This document shows, in pieces, positions 17,488-25,292 of a DNA stretch of 64,000 nucleotides. The notes under the pieces were generated by a model that was not told where the DNA came from, ran no database searches, and was given only the letters and a program-made list of their open reading frames with translations. Position numbers and translations under genes: made by a program. The stretch lies in the NCBI GenBank assembly GCA_018241025.1, contig JAFEEQ010000011.1, positions 186,001-250,000 on the forward strand, given 5' to 3'. Positions within the stretch are counted from its first letter, which is position 1. Each line of letters opens with the position of its first letter. The DNA comes from Pseudomonadota bacterium. Its GTDB lineage: Bacteria > Pseudomonadota > Alphaproteobacteria > Micropepsales > Micropepsaceae.

Positions 17488-18416
17488 GCAAGCCCGCCAG
17501 GCACTTCCTCGACCTAACGGATTTTTCCGGGGCCGAGCTCTCCCAGCTCATCGCCGATGCGCGCCGGCGCAAGGAGGCGCGCCGCGGCCGCACCAATGGC
17601 GAGGCCGATGCCGACGCGCCGCTCGCCGGCAAGATGCTGGCGCTGATCTTCGACAAGCCGTCGACGCGCACGCGCATTTCGTTCGATGTCGGCATGCAGC
17701 AGCTCGGCGGCAAGACAATCATGCTCACCGGCGCCGAGATGCAGCTTGGCCGCGGCGAGAGCATGGCCGACACCGCCCGCGTGCTCTCGCGCTATGTCGA
17801 TTGCGTGATGATCCGCACGCTGGACCAGGACATGTTGCACGAGCTGGCCGAGAATTCGCGCGTCCCCGTGATCAACGGCATGACGAAATCGACCCATCCC
17901 TGCCAGGTCCTCGCCGACGTGATGACCTTCGAGGAGAAGCGCGGCCCCATCGCCGGCCGCACCGTCGCCTGGACCGGCGATTCCAACAACGTGCAGACCA
18001 GCTGGGTGCACGCCGCCCAAAAATTCGGCTTCACCCTGCGCATCGCCACCCCGGCCGAGCTCGCCCCGCGCGAGACCTTGCGCAAATGGGCGGAGGAGAG
18101 CGGCGCGAAGGTGATCTTCACCACCGACGCCGAAGCCGCCGTCGCCGGCGCCGACTGCGTCGTGACGGACACATGGGTTTCGATGGGCGACGAAGACACG
18201 ACCAACCGCCGCCATAACCTCCTGAAGCCCTACCAGGTCAACGAACGCCTGATGGCCAAGGCCGCGAAAGACGCGCTCTTCATGCACTGCCTCCCCGCGC
18301 ATCGCGGCGAAGAAGTCACCGACGAAATCCTCGACGGCCCGCACAGCGTGGTCTTCGACGAAGCGGAGAACCGCCTGCACGCGCAGAAGGCGGTGCTGTG
18401 TTGGGCGTTGGGGTGA
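17484..18416 (+). CDS. argF: Ornithine carbamoyltransferase
   Basis: A 310-residue anabolic OTCase. The carbamoyl-phosphate motif is [11 protein letters not shown] (STRTR), the second motif is [13 protein letters not shown], ornithine contacts lie in DTWVSMGDE, and the catalytic Cys is in [14 protein letters not shown]. It makes citrulline from ornithine and carbamoyl phosphate. It is translationally coupled to argD. The gene ends 82 bp before the DUF559 gene, and that gap is occupied by the first of three hairpin repeats that separate argF from hslO. Confidence 0.96.
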   Translation: MSKPARHFLDLTDFSGAELSQLIADARRRKEARRGRTNGEADADAPLAGKMLALIFDKPSTRTRISFDVGMQQLGGKTIMLTGAEMQLGRGESMADTARVLSRYVDCVMIRTLDQDMLHELAENSRVPVINGMTKSTHPCQVLADVMTFEEKRGPIAGRTVAWTGDSNNVQTSWVHAAQKFGFTLRIATPAELAPRETLRKWAEESGAKVIFTTDAEAAVAGADCVVTDTWVSMGDEDTTNRRHNLLKPYQVNERLMAKAAKDALFMHCLPAHRGEEVTDEILDGPHSVVFDEAENRLHAQKAVLCWALG

Positions 18417-18424
18417 GGTATGAT

Positions 18425-18483
18425 CACCTCTCCCGCGAAGCGGGAGAGGTCGAAATTTGCACAGCAAATTTCGGGTGAGGGCC
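18425..18483. repeat. Two-hairpin REP-like repeat, left copy
   Basis: This copy forms two adjacent perfect hairpins: CTCTCCCGC-GAA-GCGGGAGAG and GAAATTTGC-ACA-GCAAATTTC, then GGGTGAGGGCC. It lies between argF and the DUF559 gene. Its inverse complement, with one change in the first hairpin loop and a completely different second hairpin, is at 18843-18900. Confidence 0.85.
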
Positions 18484-18497
18484 ATCGCCGACCGATC

Positions 18498-18902
18498 ATG
18501 CGCTACAAAGACGAAGACACGCGCCGCCGGGCGCGAGCCATGCGCCGGGCGATGACGAAGGCCGAATTGATCTTGTGGACGCGGCTTCGTGAAGCCAATC
18601 GCCACGGCTTCAAATTTCGTCGTCAGCACTCGATCGATCCGTATTTCGCAGACTTCGCGCACATCCGCGGACAGCTGGTGATCGAGATCGACGGCGAGAC
18701 ACATGCGACTGACGAGGAGCAGGCCTATGACGCCCGCCGCACATCATTCCTCGAGACGCAGGGATGGACGGTGATCCGTTTCACCAATGCGGACGTCTAT
18801 GAAGATGTCGATGCTGTCGTCGAAAGTTTGACGACGCGCCTTGGCCCTCACCCGAACGCCGCGACGCGGCGTTCGACCTCTCCCGCTCCGCGGGAGAGGT
18901 AA
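18498..18902 (+). CDS. DUF559 (VSR-like) endonuclease domain protein
   Basis: A 134-residue protein with the DUF559 fold, a PD-(D/E)XK/VSR-type nuclease. Visible are MTKAELILWTRLR (Glu), FRRQHSIDPYFADFAH, QLVIEIDGETHA (acidic metal ligands), and RTSFLETQGWTVIRFTNADV. A frame is open from 18420, but those codons are the left hairpin repeat, so ATG 18498 is chosen. The last 17 codons, from HPNAATRRST to the TAA, lie within the inverted right repeat. Repeats on both sides suggest a small mobile or REP-associated unit placed between argF and rraB-hslO. Cellular role unknown. Confidence 0.82.
   Translation: MRYKDEDTRRRARAMRRAMTKAELILWTRLREANRHGFKFRRQHSIDPYFADFAHIRGQLVIEIDGETHATDEEQAYDARRTSFLETQGWTVIRFTNADVYEDVDAVVESLTTRLGPHPNAATRRSTSPAPRER
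18843..18900. repeat. Two-hairpin REP-like repeat, inverted right copy
   Basis: The inverse complement of the 18425-18483 copy, matching over 29 and 14 bases. Between these lies a 15-bp hairpin with different sequence: CGCCGCG-T-CGCGGCG here against ATTTGC-ACA-GCAAAT in the left copy. It overlaps the 3' end and stop codon of the DUF559 gene. Confidence 0.85.
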
Positions 18903-18914
18903 TCGAGCGCACCA

Positions 18915-18989
18915 ACCTCGCCCGCGAAGCGGGTCGAGTAGCGACAGCGTACGAGCGTCGAAATTTGCTACGAAAATTTCGGGTGAGGG
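18915..18989. repeat. Two-hairpin REP-like repeat, variant third copy
   Basis: Same orientation as the left copy. It contains CCCGC-GAA-GCGGG, an extra segment of about 18 bases (TAGCGACAGCGTACGAG) and the second hairpin GAAATTT-GCTACG-AAAATTTC, then GGGTGAGGG. It lies between the DUF559 stop and the rraB-like gene. Confidence 0.75.
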
Positions 18990-19035
18990 AGGACGCATTT
19001 CGCGCCAATACAATCGGACCAATTTTCTGGCGTCC

Positions 19036-19407
19036 TCACACGACGATCTGCGTTTCCCACCCGTCGTAGCGTCCGCCCTCGGCTTCGGCGAACGCCGTCA
19101 GCATACCGTGAAGCTTCGCCAGCGTTTCTTCGTCCGGAATATCGTCATGATAGACGATGACGGCATAGGTCTCCAATGCGCCCTCGGACGCGTAGAGCGA
19201 CCGGAGCTTGAGCCCTGCTGCAACACAACGGTCGACAAAACGCGCTCGGCCAGCGAGGCTGGGAAAATAGGAAAAGTGATCGATCTCGCGCACGGTGCTA
19301 AGCGCGTCTCCTTGCTCGAAAAGGACTTCGAACACGCGGTGGTTCGCGTCTTCGAAGGGATCGAGCTTTGAAGGGTCGCTGCCGTTGATCGGCTTCTGGT
19401 TGCTCAT
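19036..19407 (-). CDS. RraB-domain protein (ribonuclease E inhibitor-like)
   Basis: A 123-residue protein of the RraB/DUF695-like family. The recognisable core is EVLFEQGDALSTVREIDHFSYFP, then FVDRCVAAGLKLRSLYASEG, and the acidic C-terminal IVYHDDIPDEETLAKLHGMLTAFAEAEGGRYDGWET. RraB in E. coli binds RNase E and alters its RNA processing; whether this copy does so is not known. A longer frame runs upstream antisense to hslO, but ATG 19407 (MSNQKPINGSDPSK) is the sensible start. It is divergent from hslO, 117 bp away. Confidence 0.78.
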   Translation of the reverse strand: MSNQKPINGSDPSKLDPFEDANHRVFEVLFEQGDALSTVREIDHFSYFPSLAGRARFVDRCVAAGLKLRSLYASEGALETYAVIVYHDDIPDEETLAKLHGMLTAFAEAEGGRYDGWETQIVV

Positions 19408-19488
19408 CTGTTGGGCCTCGCCGGGCGGTTTTGAGAACATAGCATTCTTCGGGGCGTCTCGGACCCGAGCCCCGGTTTGGATATCTAT

Positions 19489-19518
19489 TTGAATTCCGCC
19501 ACCTCCGCCCCATATAAC
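19489..19518 (+). promoter_or_regulatory. hslO promoter predicting a leaderless mRNA
   Basis: A -35-like TTGAAT at 19489-19494 and a -10-like TATAAC at 19513-19518 are separated by 18 bp. The -10 ends 6 bp before the ATG at 19525, so transcription would begin at or next to the start codon. No Shine-Dalgarno sequence precedes that ATG, which agrees with a leaderless transcript. Confidence 0.5.
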
Positions 19519-19524
19519 CTTCCC

Positions 19525-20478
19525 ATGTCCTCCCAAAAATACATCCACGCGCCCGCCGCCGATTTCGTGCTGCCGTTCGATCTGCCCGATGTCGGCCTGC
19601 GCGGCCGGCTCGTGCGGCTCGACAATGCCTCTACCCAGGCGCTCGCGGCCCATGCGCTGCCCGAACCCGCCGCGCGCGCCGCCGGCGAGATGCTCGCGCT
19701 CGCCGCGATCCTCGGCACCTCGCTGAAGCTCGATGGCCGTCTCACCGTGCAGACGCAGTCCGACGGTGCGCTCGATCTCATGACCGCCGACTATTTCGGC
19801 GCGGCCGAGGGCCAGACCATCGGCCTGCGCGCCTATGGCCGTCTCGATGCCGAGCGCTTCGCCGCGCTTCCCGCGCCCGTCGATTTCGCCGCGATGGCGG
19901 GCGAAGGGTCGCTCGGCATCACCATCGAGCCGCGCCGCGGCGGCCAGAGCTATCAGGGCATCGTCGAGCTCAATCCCGCCGGCGTCGGTCCCTCGGCCGA
20001 GACCTATTTCGCGCAGTCGGAGCAGCTGCCCACCGTGCTGCGCCTCGCCGCCGCGCCGCTGCTCCTGCCCGGCAAGAAGGCGCCGCACTGGCGCGCCGGC
20101 GGCATCATGCTCCAGGCCACGCCCGACGGCGCCGGCGCCGACGACGATTGGGAGCGCCTCAGCCAGTTCCTCTCGACCGTCGAAGACGTCGAGCTGCTCG
20201 ACACCGGGCTGTCCGCCGAGACGCTGCTTTGGCGCCTGTTCCACGAGGACGAGACGCGCGTGCTGCCGTTCCAGCCTGTCGAGTTCCGCTGCTCCTGCGA
20301 CGCCAGCCGCATCGCCAAGGTGCTGCGCGGCTATTCGGAAGAAGCCCGCAACGCCATCGTCGACAGCGACGGCTTCGTGCGCGCCAAATGCGAGTTCTGC
20401 GGCACGGTGCACGAGATCGACCTCAACGCGGACGATGATGAGGAAGAGGTCGAAGCCGCGAACGAAGACGACCAATGA
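19525..20478 (+). CDS. hslO: Hsp33 redox-regulated chaperone
   Basis: A 317-residue Hsp33. The N-terminal core carries LPDVGLRGRLVRLD and the dimer surface MTADYFG. The C-terminal redox switch has the zinc cysteines CSC in EFRCSCDASRIAKVL and CxxC in KCEFCGTVHEIDL. Oxidation releases zinc and turns on holdase activity in the cytoplasm. A start 16 codons upstream (19477) is open, but it would lie in the promoter; ATG 19525 is chosen because of the -10 box just before it. Its acidic C-terminus overlaps the HAD gene by ATGA. Confidence 0.93.
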   Translation: MSSQKYIHAPAADFVLPFDLPDVGLRGRLVRLDNASTQALAAHALPEPAARAAGEMLALAAILGTSLKLDGRLTVQTQSDGALDLMTADYFGAAEGQTIGLRAYGRLDAERFAALPAPVDFAAMAGEGSLGITIEPRRGGQSYQGIVELNPAGVGPSAETYFAQSEQLPTVLRLAAAPLLLPGKKAPHWRAGGIMLQATPDGAGADDDWERLSQFLSTVEDVELLDTGLSAETLLWRLFHEDETRVLPFQPVEFRCSCDASRIAKVLRGYSEEARNAIVDSDGFVRAKCEFCGTVHEIDLNADDDEEEVEAANEDDQ

Positions 20479-21071
20479 CCGTCCTCCTCCTCGATTGCGA
20501 CGGTGTCGTGATCCACGGCCATCCCGAAGGCGGCCGCTGGGACAAGAATCTCGAGCGCGATCTCGGCCTGCGCGCCGATCTCGTGCAGACGCGCTTCTTC
20601 AAACCGCATTTCCGCAAGATCGTCGTCGGCGAGGCCGACTTACTCGAAGTCCTGAACGAAATCTGGCCGCAGATCGAAACCGCCACCACGCCGCGCGCCT
20701 TCGTCGATTACTGGTTCGCGATGGACAGCCGCATCGATCCGGATGTGATCGATGCGGTCGATGCCTTCCGCGCCGCCGGCGGCAAGGCGTATCTCGCGAC
20801 GGTGCAGGAACATCATCGCGCCCGCCATCTCATGGACGCGCTCGGCCTCGCCGATCACTTCGACGGCATCCACTACGCCGCCGCTCTCGGCGCCGCGAAG
20901 CCAGAGCCGGAATTCTACGAACGCACCCAGGCGAAGCTCGAATGCGCCCCGCAAGACGTGCTCTTCCTCGACGATGCGATCAGGAACGTCGAAGCTGCCA
21001 CAACCTTCGGCTGGCGCGCGCATCACTTCACGCAGGCCGACGATCTGCGCCGCGCCCTCGCTCAGTCATAG
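20475..21071 (+). CDS. HAD-superfamily hydrolase
   Basis: A 198-residue HAD phosphatase-like protein. Motif I is LLDCDGVV (nucleophile and general acid Asp), motif II is the Thr in AYLATVQEH, motif III is the Lys in GAAKPEPEFY, and motif IV is VLFLDDAIRNVEAA. The all-helical C1 cap between motifs I and II places it near the phosphoglycolate/haloacid dehalogenase group. Substrate unknown. It is coupled to hslO by an ATGA overlap and convergent with the sulfotransferase gene, overlapping by 10 bp. Confidence 0.87.
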   Translation: MTVLLLDCDGVVIHGHPEGGRWDKNLERDLGLRADLVQTRFFKPHFRKIVVGEADLLEVLNEIWPQIETATTPRAFVDYWFAMDSRIDPDVIDAVDAFRAAGGKAYLATVQEHHRARHLMDALGLADHFDGIHYAAALGAAKPEPEFYERTQAKLECAPQDVLFLDDAIRNVEAATTFGWRAHHFTQADDLRRALAQS

Positions 21072-21895
21072 CCGAACGCTTCGACCAGCTTGCCGTGCAG
21101 GTGCAAGAAGCGGTCGCGATTGGCCGGCGACATCGCCGCCTGCCATCCGCCCGCGCGCGCCGTGCGATAGCGGCTTACGCCGCTGGCGTTGACCGGCGCG
21201 GCCTTCAGGTTGTCGAGCGAATAGTATTCGAGCAGGCGCGCGATCTCCCCGTCCGGTACCGCAAAGCCGAAATGCCCGAACACGCCGCGCCACGCATCCC
21301 GCTTCCCCGTGCCGGTCAAATCTTCATACCGCACGATCCGCACGCTCGGATCGTCCTGGGCTTCCTTCGCCCAGCTCCACATGTTGACCGCAATGGGCAA
21401 GAACCGTTCGATCATATGGGCGAGGCCTTCGTCTTCCGTCATGCCGGCCATGCGCGCACGCCGCCACTCGATCTGCGAAAACCCGGCATCGTGGCCGTAG
21501 CGGCTGGAGAAATACCACGACACCACCAGGTCGCGCGGATCGCGCACCACGAAGATCGCGCGCGCCGGTCCGTTGCTCTCGCGGAAGCGGCGAAGATCGG
21601 CCGTGTTCCAATACTGGCTCGTCACCATCGCGCCGCGCGGCAGCCGCTTCGGCATGTCGCGCCCGGCATAGGGCAGGTGGCCGTGATAGCGATAGAGCCA
21701 GGGATCGCTCAGCATGAGCCGCACCCACTGGCTCGCCGCACGCGCCGTCGTGCAATGGACGAAATGCGTGTCGCGCAGGGGATGTGACGCCGGGGTGATG
21801 CGCGCCAGCGTCCGGCGCAGCCGGTATTCCATTCCAGGGCCGAGCACGCCGCGGATCTGCGGCCGCAAACGCGCGGCCAGCTTCAGACTCGACAC
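21062..21895 (-). CDS. Sulfotransferase domain protein
   Basis: A 277-residue protein with the PAPS-dependent sulfotransferase pattern. The 5'-phosphosulfate loop is approximated by FVHCTTARAASQWVRLML, and the 3'-phosphate motif is RAIFVVRDPRDLVVSWYFSSRYGH. The later RIVRYEDLTG and the C-terminal GVSRYRTARAGGWQ also fit (the R-x-G-x-x-G-x-W block). The acceptor is unknown; a polysaccharide, lipid or small molecule is possible. No sulfate activation genes are nearby. Downstream in a minus-strand run after the VOC gene. Confidence 0.83.
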   Translation of the reverse strand: MSSLKLAARLRPQIRGVLGPGMEYRLRRTLARITPASHPLRDTHFVHCTTARAASQWVRLMLSDPWLYRYHGHLPYAGRDMPKRLPRGAMVTSQYWNTADLRRFRESNGPARAIFVVRDPRDLVVSWYFSSRYGHDAGFSQIEWRRARMAGMTEDEGLAHMIERFLPIAVNMWSWAKEAQDDPSVRIVRYEDLTGTGKRDAWRGVFGHFGFAVPDGEIARLLEYYSLDNLKAAPVNASGVSRYRTARAGGWQAAMSPANRDRFLHLHGKLVEAFGYD

Positions 21896-21920
21896 GGCAT
21901 CCCCTCAAATCGCGCGGCGA

Positions 21921-22415
21921 TCAGGGTTTAATATACTGCACCGGATTGAGCCAGCGGTTCAGCTCGCGCCAGCGTTCGGCGATCAGCTTGCGCCGCGCGC
22001 GCCGTGCCACGATCTCGAAACGCAGCCCGTCGGGATCGTCGAGAAACGTCGCATAGTAGTCGTCGGCATATTGCGGGTAAGCGGCCGGCGTTGTCGCCGT
22101 GATTCCGGCCGTTGCCGCAAGGCGGTGAAACCTGTCGACCGCTCCGGCATCTGCCACCTGAAGACAGACATGATGCAGGCCCGGCGCATAGGGATCGTGC
22201 GCCGCGGCACTCTTCGCCTGCCGGATGCTGATCTGCATCACCCGATTGAAATAATGTCGATGCGGATCGCCCGCGATCGCGACATCCATCTTGCGATAGT
22301 CGAGCAGGCCGAACACCGTGTCGTACCACGGCTCCGAAGCGGCCACCTCGCGGACCGTCAGATAGAGATGATCGAGGCCGACAACCTCGACACGTTCGGG
22401 AAGAAGCTCGCTCAT
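21921..22415 (-). CDS. VOC (glyoxalase/dioxygenase) family protein
   Basis: A 164-residue single-module VOC protein. The first beta-alpha-beta-beta-beta unit is VVGLDHLYLTVREVAASEPWYDTVFGLLDYRK and the second is GLHHVCLQVADAGAVDRFHRLAATAGI, ending in FLDDPDGLRFEIVARR. The His near each module start and the Glu in the last strand are the usual metal ligands. The activity cannot be named. An earlier in-frame ATG at 22466 exists, but MSELLPERVEVV at 22415 fits family length better. Confidence 0.8.
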   Translation of the reverse strand: MSELLPERVEVVGLDHLYLTVREVAASEPWYDTVFGLLDYRKMDVAIAGDPHRHYFNRVMQISIRQAKSAAAHDPYAPGLHHVCLQVADAGAVDRFHRLAATAGITATTPAAYPQYADDYYATFLDDPDGLRFEIVARRARRKLIAERWRELNRWLNPVQYIKP

Positions 22416-22481
22416 GGCGCGAAGCCTAGCCTCACGCGCGGCAGCGGGAAGGCCCGCGCCGCGCATGGCGGTCCTGCGCCG

Positions 22482-23639
22482 CTATCGCTCCGCGCGCGCG
22501 ATTACCTTGCGCAGGAAGCTCTCGCAGGCCGTCAGTTCGCTCAGCGCGACGAATTCATCGGCCTTGTGCGCCTGCTCGATCGAACCCGGACCGCAGATCA
22601 CGGCGGGAATGCCGGCGCGCTGGAAATGCCCGGCTTCCGTTCCGTACGCCACGGCCTCGACCTGGTTGGCGCCGGTAATCTCGCGCGCCAGCGCCACCGC
22701 CGGCGAAGCCTCATCCATCACGAGCCCGGGATAGGAGGCATGGAGCTTGGTATCGAACGCCGCTTCTGCCGCGCGGGCCCGGTATTTCGGCAGGATCTCC
22801 GCTTCGCTGCGGGCCTTCACGGTCGCGACGATCTTCGCCGGATCGCGGTCGGGCAGGGCGCGATATTCCCAGGTCACCAATGCATCGCGGCCGAGGATGT
22901 TCACCGCCGAGCCGCCGGAAATCATGTTGGCCTGTACCGTCGTATGCGGCGGGTCGAAGCGCGGGTCGCTGTCGGTGCGCAGCTCCGTCCACACATCGTC
23001 GAGCAGCTTCACGAACTCGCCCGCCATCATCACGGCATTGGCGCCCTTTTCCGGCGCGCTCGAATGGCCTTCGCGGCCCCGGCAATGGGTGTGCAGCACC
23101 GCGCCGGCCTTGTGTGCGCCGACGACCTTCATCTCCGTCGGCTCGCCGATCAGGGCCAGCGCCGGCTTGATCCCGGCACTGGCGAGGTCTTCGAGCAATC
23201 CGGGCACGCCGGCACAGCCGACTTCTTCGTCGTAGGAGAGCGCAAAATGCACCGGCCGTTTGAGCTTTGCGCGCGCGATCTCGGGCACCAGCGCCAGCGC
23301 GACGCCGACGAAGCCCTTCATGTCGCAGGTGCCGCGTCCGAACAGCCTGTCGCCACGAATTTCCGCGCGGAACGGATCGGACGACCATTCCTGCCCGTCC
23401 ACCGGCACGACATCGGTGTGTCCCGACAGCACATAGCCGCCGTCGCCTTCCGGCCCGAAGCTCGCGAACAGGTTGGCCTTCTGCCCCGTCGGATCGAACG
23501 TCCGGCGACAGCGCGCGCCGGCCTTCTCGAGAAGCTCCTGGGCAAAATCGATCAGCGCCAAATTCGAGCCGCGGCTCGTCGTGTCGAATCCGATCAGGGT
23601 CCGCACCAGATCGAGCGGTGCCGGCTGCGCGACGCTCAT
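22482..23639 (-). CDS. argE: Acetylornithine deacetylase (M20 peptidase family)
   Basis: A 385-residue M20 metallohydrolase. Zinc ligands and catalytic residues lie in VLSGHTDVVPVDG (His, Asp), RGTCDMKGFVG (bridging Asp) and LSYDEEVGCAGV (Glu-Glu), with GEPTEMK and YGTEAGHF later. It removes the acetyl group from N-acetylornithine, completing a linear arginine route with argD and argF found 5 kb away. An open frame runs upstream through folE, but ATG 23639, 5 bp past the folE stop, is the start. Other M20 amidohydrolase roles are possible. Confidence 0.9.
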   Translation of the reverse strand: MSVAQPAPLDLVRTLIGFDTTSRGSNLALIDFAQELLEKAGARCRRTFDPTGQKANLFASFGPEGDGGYVLSGHTDVVPVDGQEWSSDPFRAEIRGDRLFGRGTCDMKGFVGVALALVPEIARAKLKRPVHFALSYDEEVGCAGVPGLLEDLASAGIKPALALIGEPTEMKVVGAHKAGAVLHTHCRGREGHSSAPEKGANAVMMAGEFVKLLDDVWTELRTDSDPRFDPPHTTVQANMISGGSAVNILGRDALVTWEYRALPDRDPAKIVATVKARSEAEILPKYRARAAEAAFDTKLHASYPGLVMDEASPAVALAREITGANQVEAVAYGTEAGHFQRAGIPAVICGPGSIEQAHKADEFVALSELTACESFLRKVIARAER

Positions 23640-23644
23640 CGCCG

Positions 23645-24274
23645 TCAGCCCATATGCGATTGTGGATTGCCGATAACTGCGAGGAATTCGCGGCGCGTGA
23701 TCTCGTTGCTGCGGAAATCGCCCAGCATGGTCGAGGTCACCATCGAGACGCCGGTCTTGTGCACGCCGCGCGTCGTCATGCACTGATGGCTCGCCTCGAT
23801 CACCACCGCCACACCCTTGGGTTCGAGCACCTTCTGGATGGTGTTGGCGATCTGCGCGTTCATCTTCTCCTGCACCTGCAGGCGGCGGGCATAGGCCTCG
23901 ACCACGCGCGCCAGCTTGGATATGCCGACCACCTTGTTGTTGGGCAGATAGCCGACATGCGCCTTGCCGATGATCGGCGCCAGGTGATGTTCGCAATGCG
24001 ACTCGAACCGGATGTCGCGCAGCACGATCATGTTGTCGTAGCCCTCGACCTCCTCGAAGGTCCGCTGCATGTACTCTTCGGGATCTTCGTTGTAGCCGCT
24101 GAACCAGTCCTCGAAGGCGCGCGCCACGCGGGCCGGGGTATCGCGCAGGCCTTCGCGCGCGGGATTATCGCCGGCCCACAGCAGAAGCGTGCGGATGGCT
24201 TCCTCCGCGGCGGCGCGGCTCGGGCGCTTGATGCCGCCGGCAACGGCGCGCAGACGGGATTTGGATTCAGGCAT
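23645..24274 (-). CDS. folE: GTP cyclohydrolase I
   Basis: A 209-residue type-I GTP cyclohydrolase. The zinc ligands are the Cys and His in [21 protein letters not shown] and the Cys in [16 protein letters not shown]-binding residues lie in [24 protein letters not shown]. It makes dihydroneopterin triphosphate, the first step of folate and pterin synthesis. The N-terminal 20 residues are basic and variable, as is usual. It is followed 5 bp later by argE, so the two are probably co-transcribed. Confidence 0.96.
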   Translation of the reverse strand: MPESKSRLRAVAGGIKRPSRAAAEEAIRTLLLWAGDNPAREGLRDTPARVARAFEDWFSGYNEDPEEYMQRTFEEVEGYDNMIVLRDIRFESHCEHHLAPIIGKAHVGYLPNNKVVGISKLARVVEAYARRLQVQEKMNAQIANTIQKVLEPKGVAVVIEASHQCMTTRGVHKTGVSMVTSTMLGDFRSNEITRREFLAVIGNPQSHMG

Positions 24275-24374
24275 GGCAACGATCTCTTGTCAGGGGATGC
24301 CGGCTTGGCACGGCCATTTTACCCCGGATCGGGCCGGTCAGATCAACCCACGCATCTGCAAAGCTGCAGCGACT

Positions 24375-24767
24375 TTAATGTATCTGCCGTATTTCGTGGG
24401 GGCTTTCGAGCAAAAACGCTGGAATCTCGGCCTCGAAGGCCTCGCCATTGCTGGAGCGCATGCGATAGCGGCCCCACATATAGCCCGACGCCGTCGGCAG
24501 CGGGCAGCCCGACGTGTACTGGAATTTCTGCCCCGGCGCGATCACGGGCTGCGCACCGACGACGCCTTCTCCGGTCACTTCCTTGATCTGTCCCGTGCCG
24601 TCGGTGATGTGCCAGTGGCGCGAGAGAAGCTGGACCGATTCCGGACCCTTGTTCTCGATCGTCACCGTGTAGGACCACAGATAGCGGTTCTCGTCGGGAT
24701 CGGACTGATCGTCCAGGAATGCCGGCTGGACGGAGACGCGGATGTTGCGGGTGGAACTCTCGTACAT
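24375..24767 (-). CDS. apaG: ApaG domain protein
   Basis: A 130-residue ApaG. The family features are RYLWSYTVTIENKGPESVQLLSRHWHITDGTG, then VVGAQPVIAPGQKFQYTSGCPLPTASGYMWGRYRM and the C-terminal EIPAFLLESP. ApaG proteins have a fibronectin-type fold and are linked to divalent-metal (Co/Mg) tolerance in enterobacteria; the exact biochemical role is unsettled. It lies in the metZ-osmC minus-strand run, 66 bp after osmC, matching the metZ/apaG neighbourhood I know from other alphaproteobacteria. Confidence 0.93.
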   Translation of the reverse strand: MYESSTRNIRVSVQPAFLDDQSDPDENRYLWSYTVTIENKGPESVQLLSRHWHITDGTGQIKEVTGEGVVGAQPVIAPGQKFQYTSGCPLPTASGYMWGRYRMRSSNGEAFEAEIPAFLLESPHEIRQIH

Positions 24768-24833
24768 GCTCCGATTATCGGGAGCGCGCGTAGATCAGGC
24801 AAGTGCGCATGCCGGCACAGCGCATTAGTCGGC

Positions 24834-25289
24834 TCAAGGGTGTGGCGCGACCGACACGTCGGTCTTTACCGAATTCGCGATGAAGCATTCCTCGTGCGAA
24901 TGATGGTGAATGTCTGCGATCGTCTCGGCGCTCGGTTCGGTTCCCGGCGCAAAGCGGATGCGCGGGCGCAGTTCGACCCGCGATACCCACAGCTTTCCGT
25001 TGGAACCCTTTTCCATGAAGCCGACGGCATCGTCCTCGTAGGAGTCGACGGTCAGCCGCTTGCGTGCGCAGATCGCCAGGAATGTGAGCATGTGACAGGC
25101 GGAGAGCGAGGCAACGAACGCTTCTTCAGGATCGACGCGGTCGGCATCGCCGCGGAAGGCTGCGGCCGCCGAGGCGGGATAGCGGATCGCGCCGTCCTTG
25201 AACGTCACCTCATGGGCGCGATTGTAACTGTCATAAGTGAAATCGGCTGACGTGCGGGTCCAGCGTACGCCGGCATGGTGTTCGGACAT
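24834..25289 (-). CDS. OsmC family peroxidase-like protein
   Basis: A 151-residue OsmC/Ohr-fold protein. The first redox Cys is in FVASLSACHMLTFLAICARK and the second in IADIHHHSHEECFIANSV, the pair that reduces organic hydroperoxides in this family. The PEEAFVASLSACH block and length fit the OsmC rather than the Ohr branch. Cytoplasmic, protective against peroxides. It starts 3 bp after the stop of the HEXXH protein gene, so it is in one transcript with it and metZ. Confidence 0.88.
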   Translation of the reverse strand: MSEHHAGVRWTRTSADFTYDSYNRAHEVTFKDGAIRYPASAAAAFRGDADRVDPEEAFVASLSACHMLTFLAICARKRLTVDSYEDDAVGFMEKGSNGKLWVSRVELRPRIRFAPGTEPSAETIADIHHHSHEECFIANSVKTDVSVAPHP

Positions 25290-25292
25290 CGG

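Noticed and set aside
18420..18497. Upstream start at 18420 for the DUF559 gene
   Set aside because: These codons are the hairpin repeat and overlap no conserved part of the domain; ATG 18498 begins right before the family core.
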